45,735 nucleotides of DNA from positions 1 through 45,735 of the forward strand of contig NW_026570553.1 in the NCBI RefSeq assembly GCF_019649055.1, written 5' to 3'. The notes under the pieces are model-generated. The model ran no database searches. It was given only the letters and a program-made list of their open reading frames with translations, and was not told where the DNA came from. Shown here piece by piece: positions 9,911-18,802 of the stretch; within the stretch, counting starts at the first letter, position 1; each line of letters opens with the position of its first letter. The DNA comes from Paramacrobiotus metropolitanus (taxonomy: Eukaryota; Tardigrada; Eutardigrada; Parachela; Macrobiotidae). Both the position numbers and the translations under genes were made by a program.

Positions 9911-10690
9911 GGTGTCTTTTAATTTTCCCGATGTAACAGAAAATTATTGGTGGAAAAGTTTGATGGTAATTTATTAGTAAAGAGTGGTCCGTGCAGAAAG
10001 GCGTCGAACCGCAAAGGTGCGCCGAAGGAGGTCAGCGTTCCTGATCTGGCCTAGTTTAATTTATTTTGGCGAGCTTCCTCGCAATTGTGAGCTTCCTCAC
10101 TGGTGAGCTTCCTCGCCAATTAATTTAAATTTAATTAAATTGGACCGTAGGAATAAACAGTCGAAACCTCAAAGGTCGGCTGTGTTGGATAGTTCAGTTC
10201 GGTGTGGGTAATTTCCGGGTTGTCTGCGCAAAGCAGTAACCGCGGCGAATAAAGTGTAATCTGCAGTGTCAGTGAGCCTGGCCTGCAGATAGAGCAGATA
10301 GCGAGCACCAAGCCATTGTCAGTGGCTAGGTGAGATAACGATCTCCAGCAGCTGGATAAAGGCAAGCCGCTAGCGGTAGCCAGAATCAGCAGCCAGAGAG
10401 AGTTGACCGTGAAAAAGGTAAACACCGGCAAACGGTGATTGACCTGTGAGTTTAAAATTACTGCGGCACGCAAAGTGCAGCAGGCTAATTTTAGGAATTA
10501 GTTACAGTCGAAACCGCAAAGGTCGACTGCCATTTAATTATCACGGAACAATTCAAACCTTAAAGGAGGATTGGGAAGTGATTGTTATTGCACAATAGCA
10601 ATAACGGTATTTGTCGGAAACAGTAGCACAATCGCTGCTGTGTGTAATATTTTATTTAACCGCAAAGGTTAAATTAAAATACAAGCAGAA
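9911..10690 (+). promoter_or_regulatory. structured 5' leader with repeated pentaloop hairpins
   Basis: Hairpins with an [G/T]CAAA loop closed by a C-G pair occur at 10000-10023, 10157-10183, 10461-10483, 10505-10529 and 10654-10674. The copies at 10157 and 10505 share ACAGTCG-AA-ACC / GGT-CG[G/A]CTG, and a G-to-A change in the 3' strand keeps pairing (U-G to U-A). The copy at 10654 has a perfect 8-bp stem, ATTTAACC/GGTTAAAT. Two more hairpins follow the same line: 10584-10605 (GTTATTGC/GCAATAAC, perfect) and 10621-10640. Retroelement leaders commonly carry packaging, dimerisation or translation signals; which role applies here is inference. Confidence 0.65.
10069..10117 (+). promoter_or_regulatory. 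three tandem CTTC-loop hairpins
   Basis: Three consecutive stem-loops share the loop CTTC: GCGAG/CTCGC (10069-10082), GTGAG/CTCAC (10087-10100) and GGTGAG/CTCGCC (10102-10117). A C-G pair in the first becomes T-A in the second and a T-G wobble in the third, so pairing survives substitution. TTGGCGAG and CTCGCCAA can also pair across the whole block as an alternative fold. Confidence 0.7.
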
Positions 10691-11956
10691 ATGTCGGGCG
10701 GTTCGATTCCCAGAAATCGCCCACCGCCGCGTAGAATTCCGGATCACAAAGTGATTATTGGAGCGTACGAAGGGTCGAGAGCACAGACAAAGTTCAAATT
10801 TAACCCGAAAGAAATACCGTTGAATTTAATGTACCTTGCTCTTAATGTCGAACCACCAGAAGCACAAGATGCATTCTGTGGAAAGTCATGGATTGACTAC
10901 CAGGAAATTAGGCGGATCATAAATCCCAAAACAAAAATACCGGATTATTATAAGCCATGGATTGAATATGAGGGATGTATCCCAGAAGCTTACCTGGATA
11001 TCACAGAGGAGCAATTTAAAATGGCTCTGCAGGATGCAATTAAATGGCAGCCAGAGTATACGGAAGACTTAGGTCGACGTAGGCTGGCAGCACAAGCAGC
11101 ACATGCAGCGGCGAAAACAGCACCAAAAACGCCCAGAAAACAACCCATAAATGAACGAGTTACTCGCAGTGCTACGGAGAAATCCCCAGCCCAAGGGCCT
11201 GGTTCGTTGATTGATGAACCCATATCGGAAACTCCAAGTGTAGTGGAGAGCCAGACAGAACCCCAGTCGTCTCAGTCGGACAACAATTTGATAGCATTGT
11301 CGGGCACGGATAAAGCAGATGTATCTGAGGGATCTGAATCAAAGACAGGCAACGGCATTCGGGGTGGAACGATGACATTCCATCCAGCACAATTGAAACT
11401 CCACAGTTTTGTATCCGAAAAAGATTTTAAACAACCGGATGAGGACTTCCTGACCCAAGCTATGGAAGTAGATGAACAGCTCGCAGCGGCTGAAACGGAT
11501 CAGGACGTGGGATTGATAGCACGGAAAACCATGCCAGTGTTGCTCCAGGGTCTTCGTACCTTAATTGCGTCTACAAAATCAAAAGTGGATGAGATGGGGA
11601 ACACAATGTCGTTAGATGCCCGCGTTGAAGAAGAAAGAAATCAAAAACTTAGATATCAATCAGATTTCAACGAAATGCGCATCAAGTTCGAAAATGAACA
11701 AACCGAAAATGACCGGTTAAGGAATGGCATTCGTGTCGCAGACGTTAACTTAACCCGGTTGCGAGATGCTAGTAAATTAGCACAAAACGCATATGATGGG
11801 ATGAAGGATGAGCGTGATGTCTTAAAGGACAGTTGGAACTACAGCTGGAAGATGCTCAGAGAGAGCTTACAGCTGCGAAAGTCACAACAGATGGCCTTAA
11901 AGCCCAAACGGTTCCAGATACGGTCAAGCATGTTATTGACTTGGACCAAAAGCTAA
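10691..11956 (+). CDS. Gag N-terminal region (coiled coil)
   Basis: An ATG at 10691 starts a 421-codon frame. The first 17 residues are Arg/Pro-rich (MSGGSIPRNRPPPRR). A segment with YLALNVEP and two short W[I/K]-type motifs follows, then a low-complexity Ser/Thr/Pro linker. From about residue 290 it is strongly heptad-like and charged, predicting a long coiled coil. The last roughly 25 residues belong to a shifted frame: the reading that matches the coiled coil changes phase near 11,880. I assign it to Gag from its position between leader and capsid and from the coiled-coil continuation after the MITE. The Arg-rich start could bind the leader RNA, which is inference. Confidence 0.7.
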   Translation: MSGGSIPRNRPPPRRIPDHKVIIGAYEGSRAQTKFKFNPKEIPLNLMYLALNVEPPEAQDAFCGKSWIDYQEIRRIINPKTKIPDYYKPWIEYEGCIPEAYLDITEEQFKMALQDAIKWQPEYTEDLGRRRLAAQAAHAAAKTAPKTPRKQPINERVTRSATEKSPAQGPGSLIDEPISETPSVVESQTEPQSSQSDNNLIALSGTDKADVSEGSESKTGNGIRGGTMTFHPAQLKLHSFVSEKDFKQPDEDFLTQAMEVDEQLAAAETDQDVGLIARKTMPVLLQGLRTLIASTKSKVDEMGNTMSLDARVEEERNQKLRYQSDFNEMRIKFENEQTENDRLRNGIRVADVNLTRLRDASKLAQNAYDGMKDERDVLKDSWNYSWKMLRESLQLRKSQQMALKPKRFQIRSSMLLTWTKS

Positions 11957-11975
11957 CGAAAGCCTATAAAGATTT

Positions 11976-12399
11976 GAGATAAAATTTTTAGGACTGGTAA
12001 TGATGACGTCACGCAGCACTTTACAGGAGAGCGAGAAAACGGTACCGCCCGCCCACGGGGGTCAGAATCGACTTCCATACGCTATCGTGTGCAGGAAACA
12101 GTGCTCTATAACCTGGCTCAGAAGGGGTGGCAGTTTGAGAATCGTACGGTGTGCTGTGGCTAGTTTTCTATAACGACCCAGTATCACATTACGTAAAGCA
12201 GTTACTTTTTGAACTCGTTTTTCTCGAAAAGTAGTTTTTGAGGCTTTAACTATCATAACCACTGGCTAGCGGTCATTTACCAGCCGATTTCAAAATTTGT
12301 TTTTGCTGTATAAACGGGTTCTTAGCAACTACTGTAAGCAGCGTTTAACTCATTCTTCAGTACCTACGTCATCTTTACCAGTCCTAAAAATTTTCTCTC
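11976..12399. mobile_element. MITE inserted in gag
   Basis: Terminal inverted repeats of about 34 bp (11976-12009 and 12366-12399) share AAAATTTTTAGGACTGGTAA with two mismatches in all. They are flanked by ATTT at 11972-11975 and 12400-12403, a 4-bp target duplication. The 424-bp interior has no transposase-like frame. Coiled-coil coding sequence resumes at the right flank in the phase expected from the left flank, so this is an insertion into an existing Gag frame. The superfamily is undetermined. Confidence 0.85.
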
Positions 12400-12401
12400 A
12401 T

Positions 12402-13386
12402 TTAAGTACTGAAAAAGATGCGCACAAAGTCACAAACAAAAAACTGACTGATGCGCAGAATTTGTGTCAAAAACTTACGAAGGAATTGGATGATGAAAAG
12501 AAACGAGCCAAAGACGCTGAAGAGTCTCTTCAACGGGATCTCACGCATGTGAGAGTCCAGCTCAATAATAAGTCTTCGGTCGGTCCAATGCATATTCCCA
12601 AGGAAAAGGATGATTTGTCCCAAAAGGAAATTGAAAGGTTGCAAAGTTTGTTGAACACTGAACGGGAAAACGTTCAAAAAACTCAAAAGGAATTAAATGA
12701 TTTGAAAAGTCATAAAATGCGAGAACGCGATTCAAGCGAAGAATACAGCACAAGCTGACGCCTATGAAAAGTCCGAAAGGTGTAATCGACTGTATGAAGA
12801 GAATGCGCAATGCCGAAGAGAATGGCATGAAAAACAAGACCAACTCACCAAGATGGAAGGAGATTTAAGGCAAGCGTGTGACGAACTTCTCCAGTTTCGA
12901 AATCCGGATGTTGCTCTTGGTGGCAGTCAGAGATACTTTCAAAGGGAAGCGCCGGTAGCGACAGGAGACGTTTTACGTCCCCCCGCATTCGCGCTATTTA
13001 ACCCCCAAAATTTTCCGTCATCCGTTGATCAGCCTTTAGCTACTGGCAGTAATCCGGCTAGTATTTTGCGGAGGCCTAGAGAGGAAGCACGAGTCGAATT
13101 TACAGAGACTCATTCCATGCCACGTTCATCTTCAGAAAGCCAAATCCCTAAAGAAACGGCAACTGCCAAACAGAAGAAAAATCGCTCAACAGATCTACGG
13201 CAGGAAATTCTAAAAAGAACAGCTGATGACTCTGGCCGCCCGATGCGTGGAACTGAACACAGGGATAGTTCAGATACAGAAAATGAATTAATGGATGATG
13301 TTCTACTGGATGACGAACACCGTCGCCCCAGCAGCACGGCCAGTAATGAGTCCACATCCAGAAATCCCCAGCTGGAGGAGTGGTAA
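12402..13386 (+). CDS. Gag middle region (coiled coil and Ser-rich linker)
   Basis: From 12402 the frame continues the charged heptad pattern (KKLTDAQNLCQKLTKELDD). It is interrupted near 12,740, where the open frame changes phase by one base, and resumes in the frame that includes ATG 12853. The second part is a hydrophilic Ser/Arg/Glu-rich linker ending NPQLEEW. A TAA at 13384 closes it, but the next Gag frame is in the same phase directly after, so the TAA looks like a nonsense change or a readthrough stop, not a domain end. Confidence 0.65.
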
Positions 13387-15408
13387 ATTAAACAAACACA
13401 AATTTCGGATAGAACTGCGCTCACACAGGAAAGCGTCGTTGAATTGTTAGCAAAACTGGCGGAAAAAGGAAATGATAAAGCGGAAGGCAGCATGAAACTA
13501 TATACCTTCGATGATTCGCATCCAGAAAAAATCCAGAAATGGCTCATGAATGTGGAACAGTGTCAAAGTACGAATAACTGGAACGATGAGGTTACTTGCC
13601 GTAGAGTAACCGGTGCATTCACTGGAGCATCCTTCCAATGGTTTGAAAAATTCTGGAAAGACAATAAAGGCAAATCATGGTCTGATTTCTTTAAACCGGC
13701 GATTATTGCGCAATTTAACGGCTCTCTCTCTAAAGCCGATATTAGTAGAAAAATGAACAATCGCAAGCTGGACTTCTATGAGCCAGTCCGTGCTTACTTG
13801 GATAGCTTTCTCCCATGGTTTGAGGAGCTAAAAATTTCGGATGAGGAGCAGGTTGAAGCACTCTTGGAAGGTGTCCAGGAACATCGACCGGCATGGTTCC
13901 GTGAAACCTATAATGCAGCGCCTAAAAACTATACGGAATTCGAAAAGAAGCTTCAAGAGTGCGAGAAACTTTGGAAACGCATGAATAAAGATAAGAAACC
14001 GCCCGAAACCACACAGAAAAATGCGCCATCAGAGCCGAGAAGCGCTGGTAATAATAATAATAACTCGAATTACGAAGGTCGAGGCGGCCGCGGTGGCTCG
14101 TCTCAAAGAGGGAATTATTATTCGAATCGTGGAGGTCGTGGAAATTACGGGAATAATCGAGGTGGATATTCCCGCTCGTACACTGAAACAGTGATTCCAC
14201 AGCAGCAGAATGCGGTGGCTCCCGTTCAGCCTGTCCTGAATGTATCCCAGCCGCAGTTTGTCCCAGTCCCGGTGTTTCAACAGCCACAATATGTTGAGCA
14301 GCAACCGGTGCAATTTGCGCAGACCTTTCCGCAGCCTATCCCCATGCAGGCTCCGATACCTGTTCCGATGCAAATGATGATTCCGATGATGCCGATTATG
14401 CAGCCGCAGTTTCAGCAACCAGTACAGAATTTTGATCCACAGTACCAACAGGATGGTCCTGCGAATAATAACAATAATTATAACGGCGGCAATAATCGTG
14501 GAAATTACCGAAATAACAATAATAATAATTATCGTGGACGCGGTGGTTATAATAACAACAATAATCGTCAGCAGAATCAAAATCAGAATTATCGGCAAAA
14601 TCCACAGGCTAGTAGCCAACCTCCATTTGACGAGCGTAATATTCTAAAGGATAAATGGCGAACAAATCGTGGTGTCGAAATCTGTTTCCGCTGCCATGGT
14701 CTACATCCTGCAGCAGGTTGTACGAATCAGTTTGTACTTCCCCGACAGTATGAACCGTCTGCAGAATTGTTGGCAAGATACAACAACCCGCAGCAGCAAA
14801 TCAATATGATGGAGTTGGACTTACCTGCTGGTTTGTCTTCTCCGACGCCCCAGTGTAATAAAATGGAAGTCCAGGATTTCTCGCAATATCCATTAGCGGA
14901 TCACGTGTGTTTGTTGCCGACGCTCGACGCCCAAGCTTGGTATTCTGTAATCGACATAAACTATCAGAAAGTGAAGACTATGCTAGATACGGTTTCTAGC
15001 ATTTCCGTTATGTCCCTCGAAATGGCGAATGACTTAAAATTGAATATTCACCGGTGCCCCGATCACATTAAGGGCAGAGTCGTTCACACGGCTTACCAGG
15101 GAAGACAGTTAATTGAGCCACTCTCTGTAGTCGTTACCATCCACGAATTTGGGATGGCCTTTGAACACGCAATACTGGTGAGTTCCACCTTCGACAGGGA
15201 CCATGTTGTTTTAGGTTTAGACTTTTTAGCTACAAAACCGTTTGTCTTAGATATGAATACGATGACTTGGCTTCTCTCCCGTAGACAGCCTAATGCTCCG
15301 GCATTCTTCCGTCGCGAAACTCACCTAATGTCGGATGTCATTCGCTCACATGACTTTGATCCGCTAATCTCCCGGGAGTTAAGCCGTCTCCCTCGATACC
15401 AGCTTTAA
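13387..15408 (+). CDS. Gag capsid, zinc knuckle and retropepsin-like protease
   Basis: Numbering is from the leucine codon at 13444. Residues of about 18-200 match a retrotransposon Gag/capsid domain, with W-rich motifs (FQWFEKFWKDNKGKSW) and F.....AYLDSFLPWFEEL. Two Asn/Gly/Arg-rich tracts (about 200-240 and 340-390, RGG and poly-Asn from AAT repeats) flank a Gln/Pro-rich stretch. A zinc knuckle follows at residue 414, C-x2-C-x3-H-x4-C, one residue shorter than usual. A retropepsin-like region contains LDTVSSISV (D515) and VVLGLDFL. The active-site triplet is DTV, whereas the family has DTG or DSG. The frame ends TAA at 15406-15408, overlapping the next ATG. Confidence 0.85.
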   Translation: MKQTQISDRTALTQESVVELLAKLAEKGNDKAEGSMKLYTFDDSHPEKIQKWLMNVEQCQSTNNWNDEVTCRRVTGAFTGASFQWFEKFWKDNKGKSWSDFFKPAIIAQFNGSLSKADISRKMNNRKLDFYEPVRAYLDSFLPWFEELKISDEEQVEALLEGVQEHRPAWFRETYNAAPKNYTEFEKKLQECEKLWKRMNKDKKPPETTQKNAPSEPRSAGNNNNNSNYEGRGGRGGSSQRGNYYSNRGGRGNYGNNRGGYSRSYTETVIPQQQNAVAPVQPVLNVSQPQFVPVPVFQQPQYVEQQPVQFAQTFPQPIPMQAPIPVPMQMMIPMMPIMQPQFQQPVQNFDPQYQQDGPANNNNNYNGGNNRGNYRNNNNNNYRGRGGYNNNNNRQQNQNQNYRQNPQASSQPPFDERNILKDKWRTNRGVEICFRCHGLHPAAGCTNQFVLPRQYEPSAELLARYNNPQQQINMMELDLPAGLSSPTPQCNKMEVQDFSQYPLADHVCLLPTLDAQAWYSVIDINYQKVKTMLDTVSSISVMSLEMANDLKLNIHRCPDHIKGRVVHTAYQGRQLIEPLSVVVTIHEFGMAFEHAILVSSTFDRDHVVLGLDFLATKPFVLDMNTMTWLLSRRQPNAPAFFRRETHLMSDVIRSHDFDPLISRELSRLPRYQL

Positions 15409-16298
15409 TGTTGACTGAACGAATTGGCGTGGCTAAAGAGGCAAAATTTGTGCCATATAAGTCGGCTCATTTAATTCTGGCAAAGGCAAAACCGGAAATC
15501 TGTATTCTGCACTTACAGCGAGCAAAAGAGGAATGGCCACGGTTAAATCAGCCCGTAAGTTCTCCTTCTGTACCAGTGGAGATAACACCTGTCAAAGTGG
15601 ATATTAAAGAAGCAGCGCCTGTTCAGGCAGCTCCGATCAAAAAGGGATCTGATCAACGCGATGAGGAGTTTGTGCGTAGTGTGGTACAAGAAATGATCCG
15701 TCAGTACCTTTCTAAAGCAGCTTCCGTCGCTGATGAACCCGTTGAACCTATAATTAAAAAGGAAATTAAGACGGAAAAACACCCAGAACCAGGTCAAGTT
15801 CGTGGGGGAGGCGGTGAGACAATTGTACATAATATGCAGTTAAGTTCGTGGGGGAGAGAACAGGCGTCTCCTCAGCCGCCAAATAAAAAAGAAAAAGTTG
15901 TGCAGCCGTCGCCGGCAAGCAGTTCAAGTACCTCGTCTCCGGCATCGGTCAGCCCTGTGCCTAATTCTGGCTCCGGTCAAGTTCGTGGGGGTGACGATTC
16001 CTTACAACTTCCTATCCAAATTTCGTCAGTGGACGCAGTATTGAAGCAGCACCCCGCAGCAAAGTATCTCTATATGGGTGTGTTGGAGAAATCAGCGAAG
16101 GTTGTCGAATGTCTTAGCATGGATAACAAGTTGCTTAATGTCATACCGGTTGAGCGTGACCGCCGAGACGTCGATGAAATCCATGACTATCCGTCTTACA
16201 TGGCACGCAATCCAGAGCTGAAGAAGTGGATGACGCCGATGGATAGGCCACAGGATAAACACTTGTTTCCCTCGGAGCAACGTTTCAGAGATCCGTAG
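15408..16298 (+). CDS. linker ORF between protease and first HHCC module
   Basis: ATG 15408 shares its A with the preceding TAA (TAATG), shifting the frame. The 296-residue product is Pro/Ser/Lys-rich with few hydrophobic stretches, except LKQHPAAKYLYMGVLEKSAKV near the C end. TAG at 16296 is followed in the same frame by the HHCC module, so the two were probably one reading unit. The stop/start overlap allows termination-reinitiation, as described for some retroelements, but a simple one-base slip in the copy would look the same. I do not recognise a domain here. Confidence 0.6.
   Translation: MLTERIGVAKEAKFVPYKSAHLILAKAKPEICILHLQRAKEEWPRLNQPVSSPSVPVEITPVKVDIKEAAPVQAAPIKKGSDQRDEEFVRSVVQEMIRQYLSKAASVADEPVEPIIKKEIKTEKHPEPGQVRGGGGETIVHNMQLSSWGREQASPQPPNKKEKVVQPSPASSSSTSSPASVSPVPNSGSGQVRGGDDSLQLPIQISSVDAVLKQHPAAKYLYMGVLEKSAKVVECLSMDNKLLNVIPVERDRRDVDEIHDYPSYMARNPELKKWMTPMDRPQDKHLFPSEQRFRDP
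15792..15991 (+). repeat. three copies of AAGTTCGTGGGGG
   Basis: Copies are at 15792-15808 and 15975-15991 (GGTCAAGTTCGTGGGGG, same codon phase) and at 15841-15855 (TTAAGTTCGTGGGGG, phase shifted by one). The same nucleotides are therefore kept although the encoded peptide differs. Confidence 0.8.
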
Positions 16299-16892
16299 TT
16301 TTGGCGCAAAACTCAACAGCAGTGTGTTGATAGCCGGATGTGGTACAAAATGTACAAAAAGCCGTCGCATGCTAATACGAATTTTACCAAGTACGAAATA
16401 AATCGGTTCATAATATGTGAAGGAATTCTATGTAGAGTGCCTGATCATTCTAGTGCATGTCCGAGAATCTACGTGCCACACCAATGGCAACAAAAGTTGA
16501 TAGCCTGCTTTCACGAAATTTTAATCCATAAGCAAGCTTATGGCCCGTACGAGAAATTATATCCGTACTTAGTGAAATTGTTTTATTGGCCTGATTGTAT
16601 AATCGAAATTGAGCGCTACAAAAAGAGTTGTGACGTTTGCCGAAATTCAGTGAATGATCGCCGGCATTTTGAAACGTTAAAGCGTACCGAACAATAACAT
16701 GCACAGAAAGCTACAGGAAAACGCAAGGTTACCTTTTCTGTGGATAACCCGGCACCAGCAGGTGAATTCAAGGATGGTAGCTTTATTCCTGCGGATGGCA
16801 TGAAGCCCATTAATATTGGTCCGTGTCCGGTTTCCTACGAAGATAAGCAGGCGGAGAAGCAAAGGGACTGCCACTTCTTATTTTTTTCTTAA
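16299..16892 (+). CDS. extra HHCC zinc module 1 (upstream of RT)
   Basis: After the in-frame TAG at 16296 the frame reads on, through Met 16338, to a region resembling the N-terminal part of retroelement integrases: a G[I/L]LxR[V] strand, PRIYVPHQWQQKL, then H-x4-H, LFYWP and, 12 residues after WP, C-x2-C (SCDVC, near 16630). A TAA at 16695 is again followed by open coding sequence in the same phase up to 16892, where a T7/A7 run precedes the pol frame in -1 phase. No DDE catalytic core follows. In canonical elements this module exists once, in integrase, so its position before RT is unusual. Confidence 0.7.
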
Positions 16893-17989
16893 AAAAATTT
16901 TTCTTAACTAACTTCACTCTCCCCTTCGAAATTAATTCCCAAATAATTAATAACTCACCGCAGCAAATGTGTTCAGAATTTACATCAGAAGAGGCCAGAG
17001 TGGCATATGACCTAGCCAAGGATGTTAATATTAATGAACAGTGGGAAATCTGGAATGAAATACAGAAGCAGAAAGCGTTGAGTGAGTTTGCTGTTGTCAA
17101 TCCAGCGCAACCCACCGTGGGAAATTATGAGCAATCACCAGAAGGTTCGGGAAGAAGTTCGCCCAGGCGTAAAAAGTCTAGTTACAGCCGTAGAATTAGA
17201 CGGGAATACGCAGAAAGAGAAGCGGCAAGTCAAATGTCTGCTGAGATAGTGCCGCCGGCACCGGCGTTACAACAACCGACGGCTAAAAACTTACCGAAAC
17301 GGTCTCAGGACGTACGTGAATCCACAGATATCCCGGCATGCGTGTACACGAAGGATGTCATCGAGTTGGCGTACAGGGACGCCCATCTGAAACAAGCCCA
17401 AGCGCAAACGGAGGTTAATTCATTAGAACAGGATATCTATCGTTTTGAACCTGAACCGGGCCCAATTGACTGTTTTAAAATGGAGCTGTTCCCGGCTTCA
17501 CCGGTTATAATCCAGCCCCATTCACAGGGAATTATTCGCGCAACGACGTTTATGTCCGACGAGCAATTTATGGAATTCCAGGATGAGTACCTATACACCC
17601 AGCCGTTTTTATATGAAGGGTGTATTCCTGAAACAAATAAAAATGCGGTATTACTGGATGGCGTCTTAACGCTAAATGAGTACGGTAATTGTCGAGTCTG
17701 CGTCGTTAATGTTTCTGATAAACCATTGGTTTTAAATGAGGAGACGAACCTCGGAGAAGTAGCGCTTGTAGACGCAGTCTACCAGATGGACTCTCCGGAA
17801 TTCCAGGAAAGCTGCCACGAGGAGTCTTCTGGCGTTTCACCCGATAGGAAAAGTGCGTCAGTGTCGGCCCAAATAACTGAATGCACGGCTATGCAGCTAC
17901 AATCGGCCGCCCCAAGTGTTGTTGATCCTGAAAGGGAAGAAACTTTCGCAAAAATTAAAGTTGGTGATATCTGTCCCAGCAAGGAGTAA
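16893..17989 (+). CDS. Pol N-terminal segment (protease-RT linker)
   Basis: The frame is open from 16893 and has its first Met at 16967. It begins with a charged region (RKKSSYSRRIRREYAERE) that may be nuclear-targeting or RNA-binding. Near residues 165-270 is the beta-rich segment that precedes RT in Ty3/gypsy polyproteins: VIIQPHSQGIIRA, then GVLTLNEYGNCRVCVVNVSD and LGEVALVD. TAA at 17987 stands in phase with the RT frame that follows at once. The frame is -1 relative to the preceding Gag-linked one. Confidence 0.65.
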
Positions 17990-18802
17990 TTAAAGGCTAT
18001 TTTTTATCAAGCAAAGTCAGTCTTACCGACTAAGGCGCGTCCTGTGGGCTGTTGTACCATTTATGAGCACTCTGTAGACACAGGTACGAGTTTGCCGGTC
18101 AGAACTCCTCCGTATCGCACGTCGTTTGAGGATCGTAAGTGGCTCCAGGCTAAAACTCAGGAGATGATTAAAGACGGTATAATCGAGCCAACAAATTCAG
18201 CATGGGGAAGTCCTATTTGCATCGTTAAAAAGAAAGATAAATCCCGGCGTTTAACCGTGGATTTCCGCAAGCTTAATGAAAGATTAATGGGCAGCAGCTA
18301 CCCACTTCCCAGGATCGATGATATTCTTAATGCCCTCGATAAAGCTACGGTATTCAGTAAAATTGATTTAAAAAGTGGCTTTTGGCAAATAAAAATAAAA
18401 CCGGAGGATCGCTGTAAAACAACGATGGTTGGCGAAGAATTTACGTTCCAATATAAAGTTTTACCTTTTGGGATGAAGGACGCGCCTTCTGCTTTTCAGC
18501 GCGCAATGGATTTGACGCTTGCCAACATGAAATGGAGGAATGTGCTCGTATTTATAGATGATATAATTGTCTTCAGCAAAAACCTAACTGATCATATGCG
18601 CGACTTACAGGAGCTCTTTTTGAGGCTCCAGGAATGCGGTTGGACGATCAATCCTGAAAAAAACAGAATTGTTCGTTAATTCGATTACCTTCTTGGGTCA
18701 TACGGTCGATCTATTCGGAATAAGCACCGATCCGGAGAAGATCAAGGCGGTTAAGGAATTTGGTCCTATAAAAGACAAAAAGATATTCTACGGTTTTTAG
18801 GT
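17990..18802 (+). CDS. reverse transcriptase
   Basis: The RT palm is clear: DGIIEPTNSAWGSPICIVKKK, LTVDFRKLN, YPLPRIDDIL, then VFSKIDLKSGFWQ (catalytic D108 counted from 18044), LPFGMKDAPSAFQ and FIDDIIVFS (D172/D173). This is the typical Ty3/gypsy order and spacing. The frame breaks at an A-run near 18,660 (stop at 18677-18679). The next roughly 120 bp read in another frame (FLGHTVDLFGIS) and a second A-run near 18,780 returns it to the first. The two shifts compensate each other. This copy would not make an intact RT without frameshifting. Confidence 0.9.

Noticed and set aside
10706-10717. GGTTCGATTCC, a B-box-like word, at the start of gag
   Set aside because: No A box, no T-arm pairing and no terminator around it, and it lies inside the coding frame. 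Chance match.
14029-14619. 196-codon minus-strand frame rich in Ile
   Set aside because: It is the complement of AAT (Asn) repeats in gag; the composition is an artefact of that repeat.
15792-15991. CRISPR-like array from the repeated 13-mer
   Set aside because: Three unevenly spaced copies inside a retroelement ORF of a eukaryote; no array structure.
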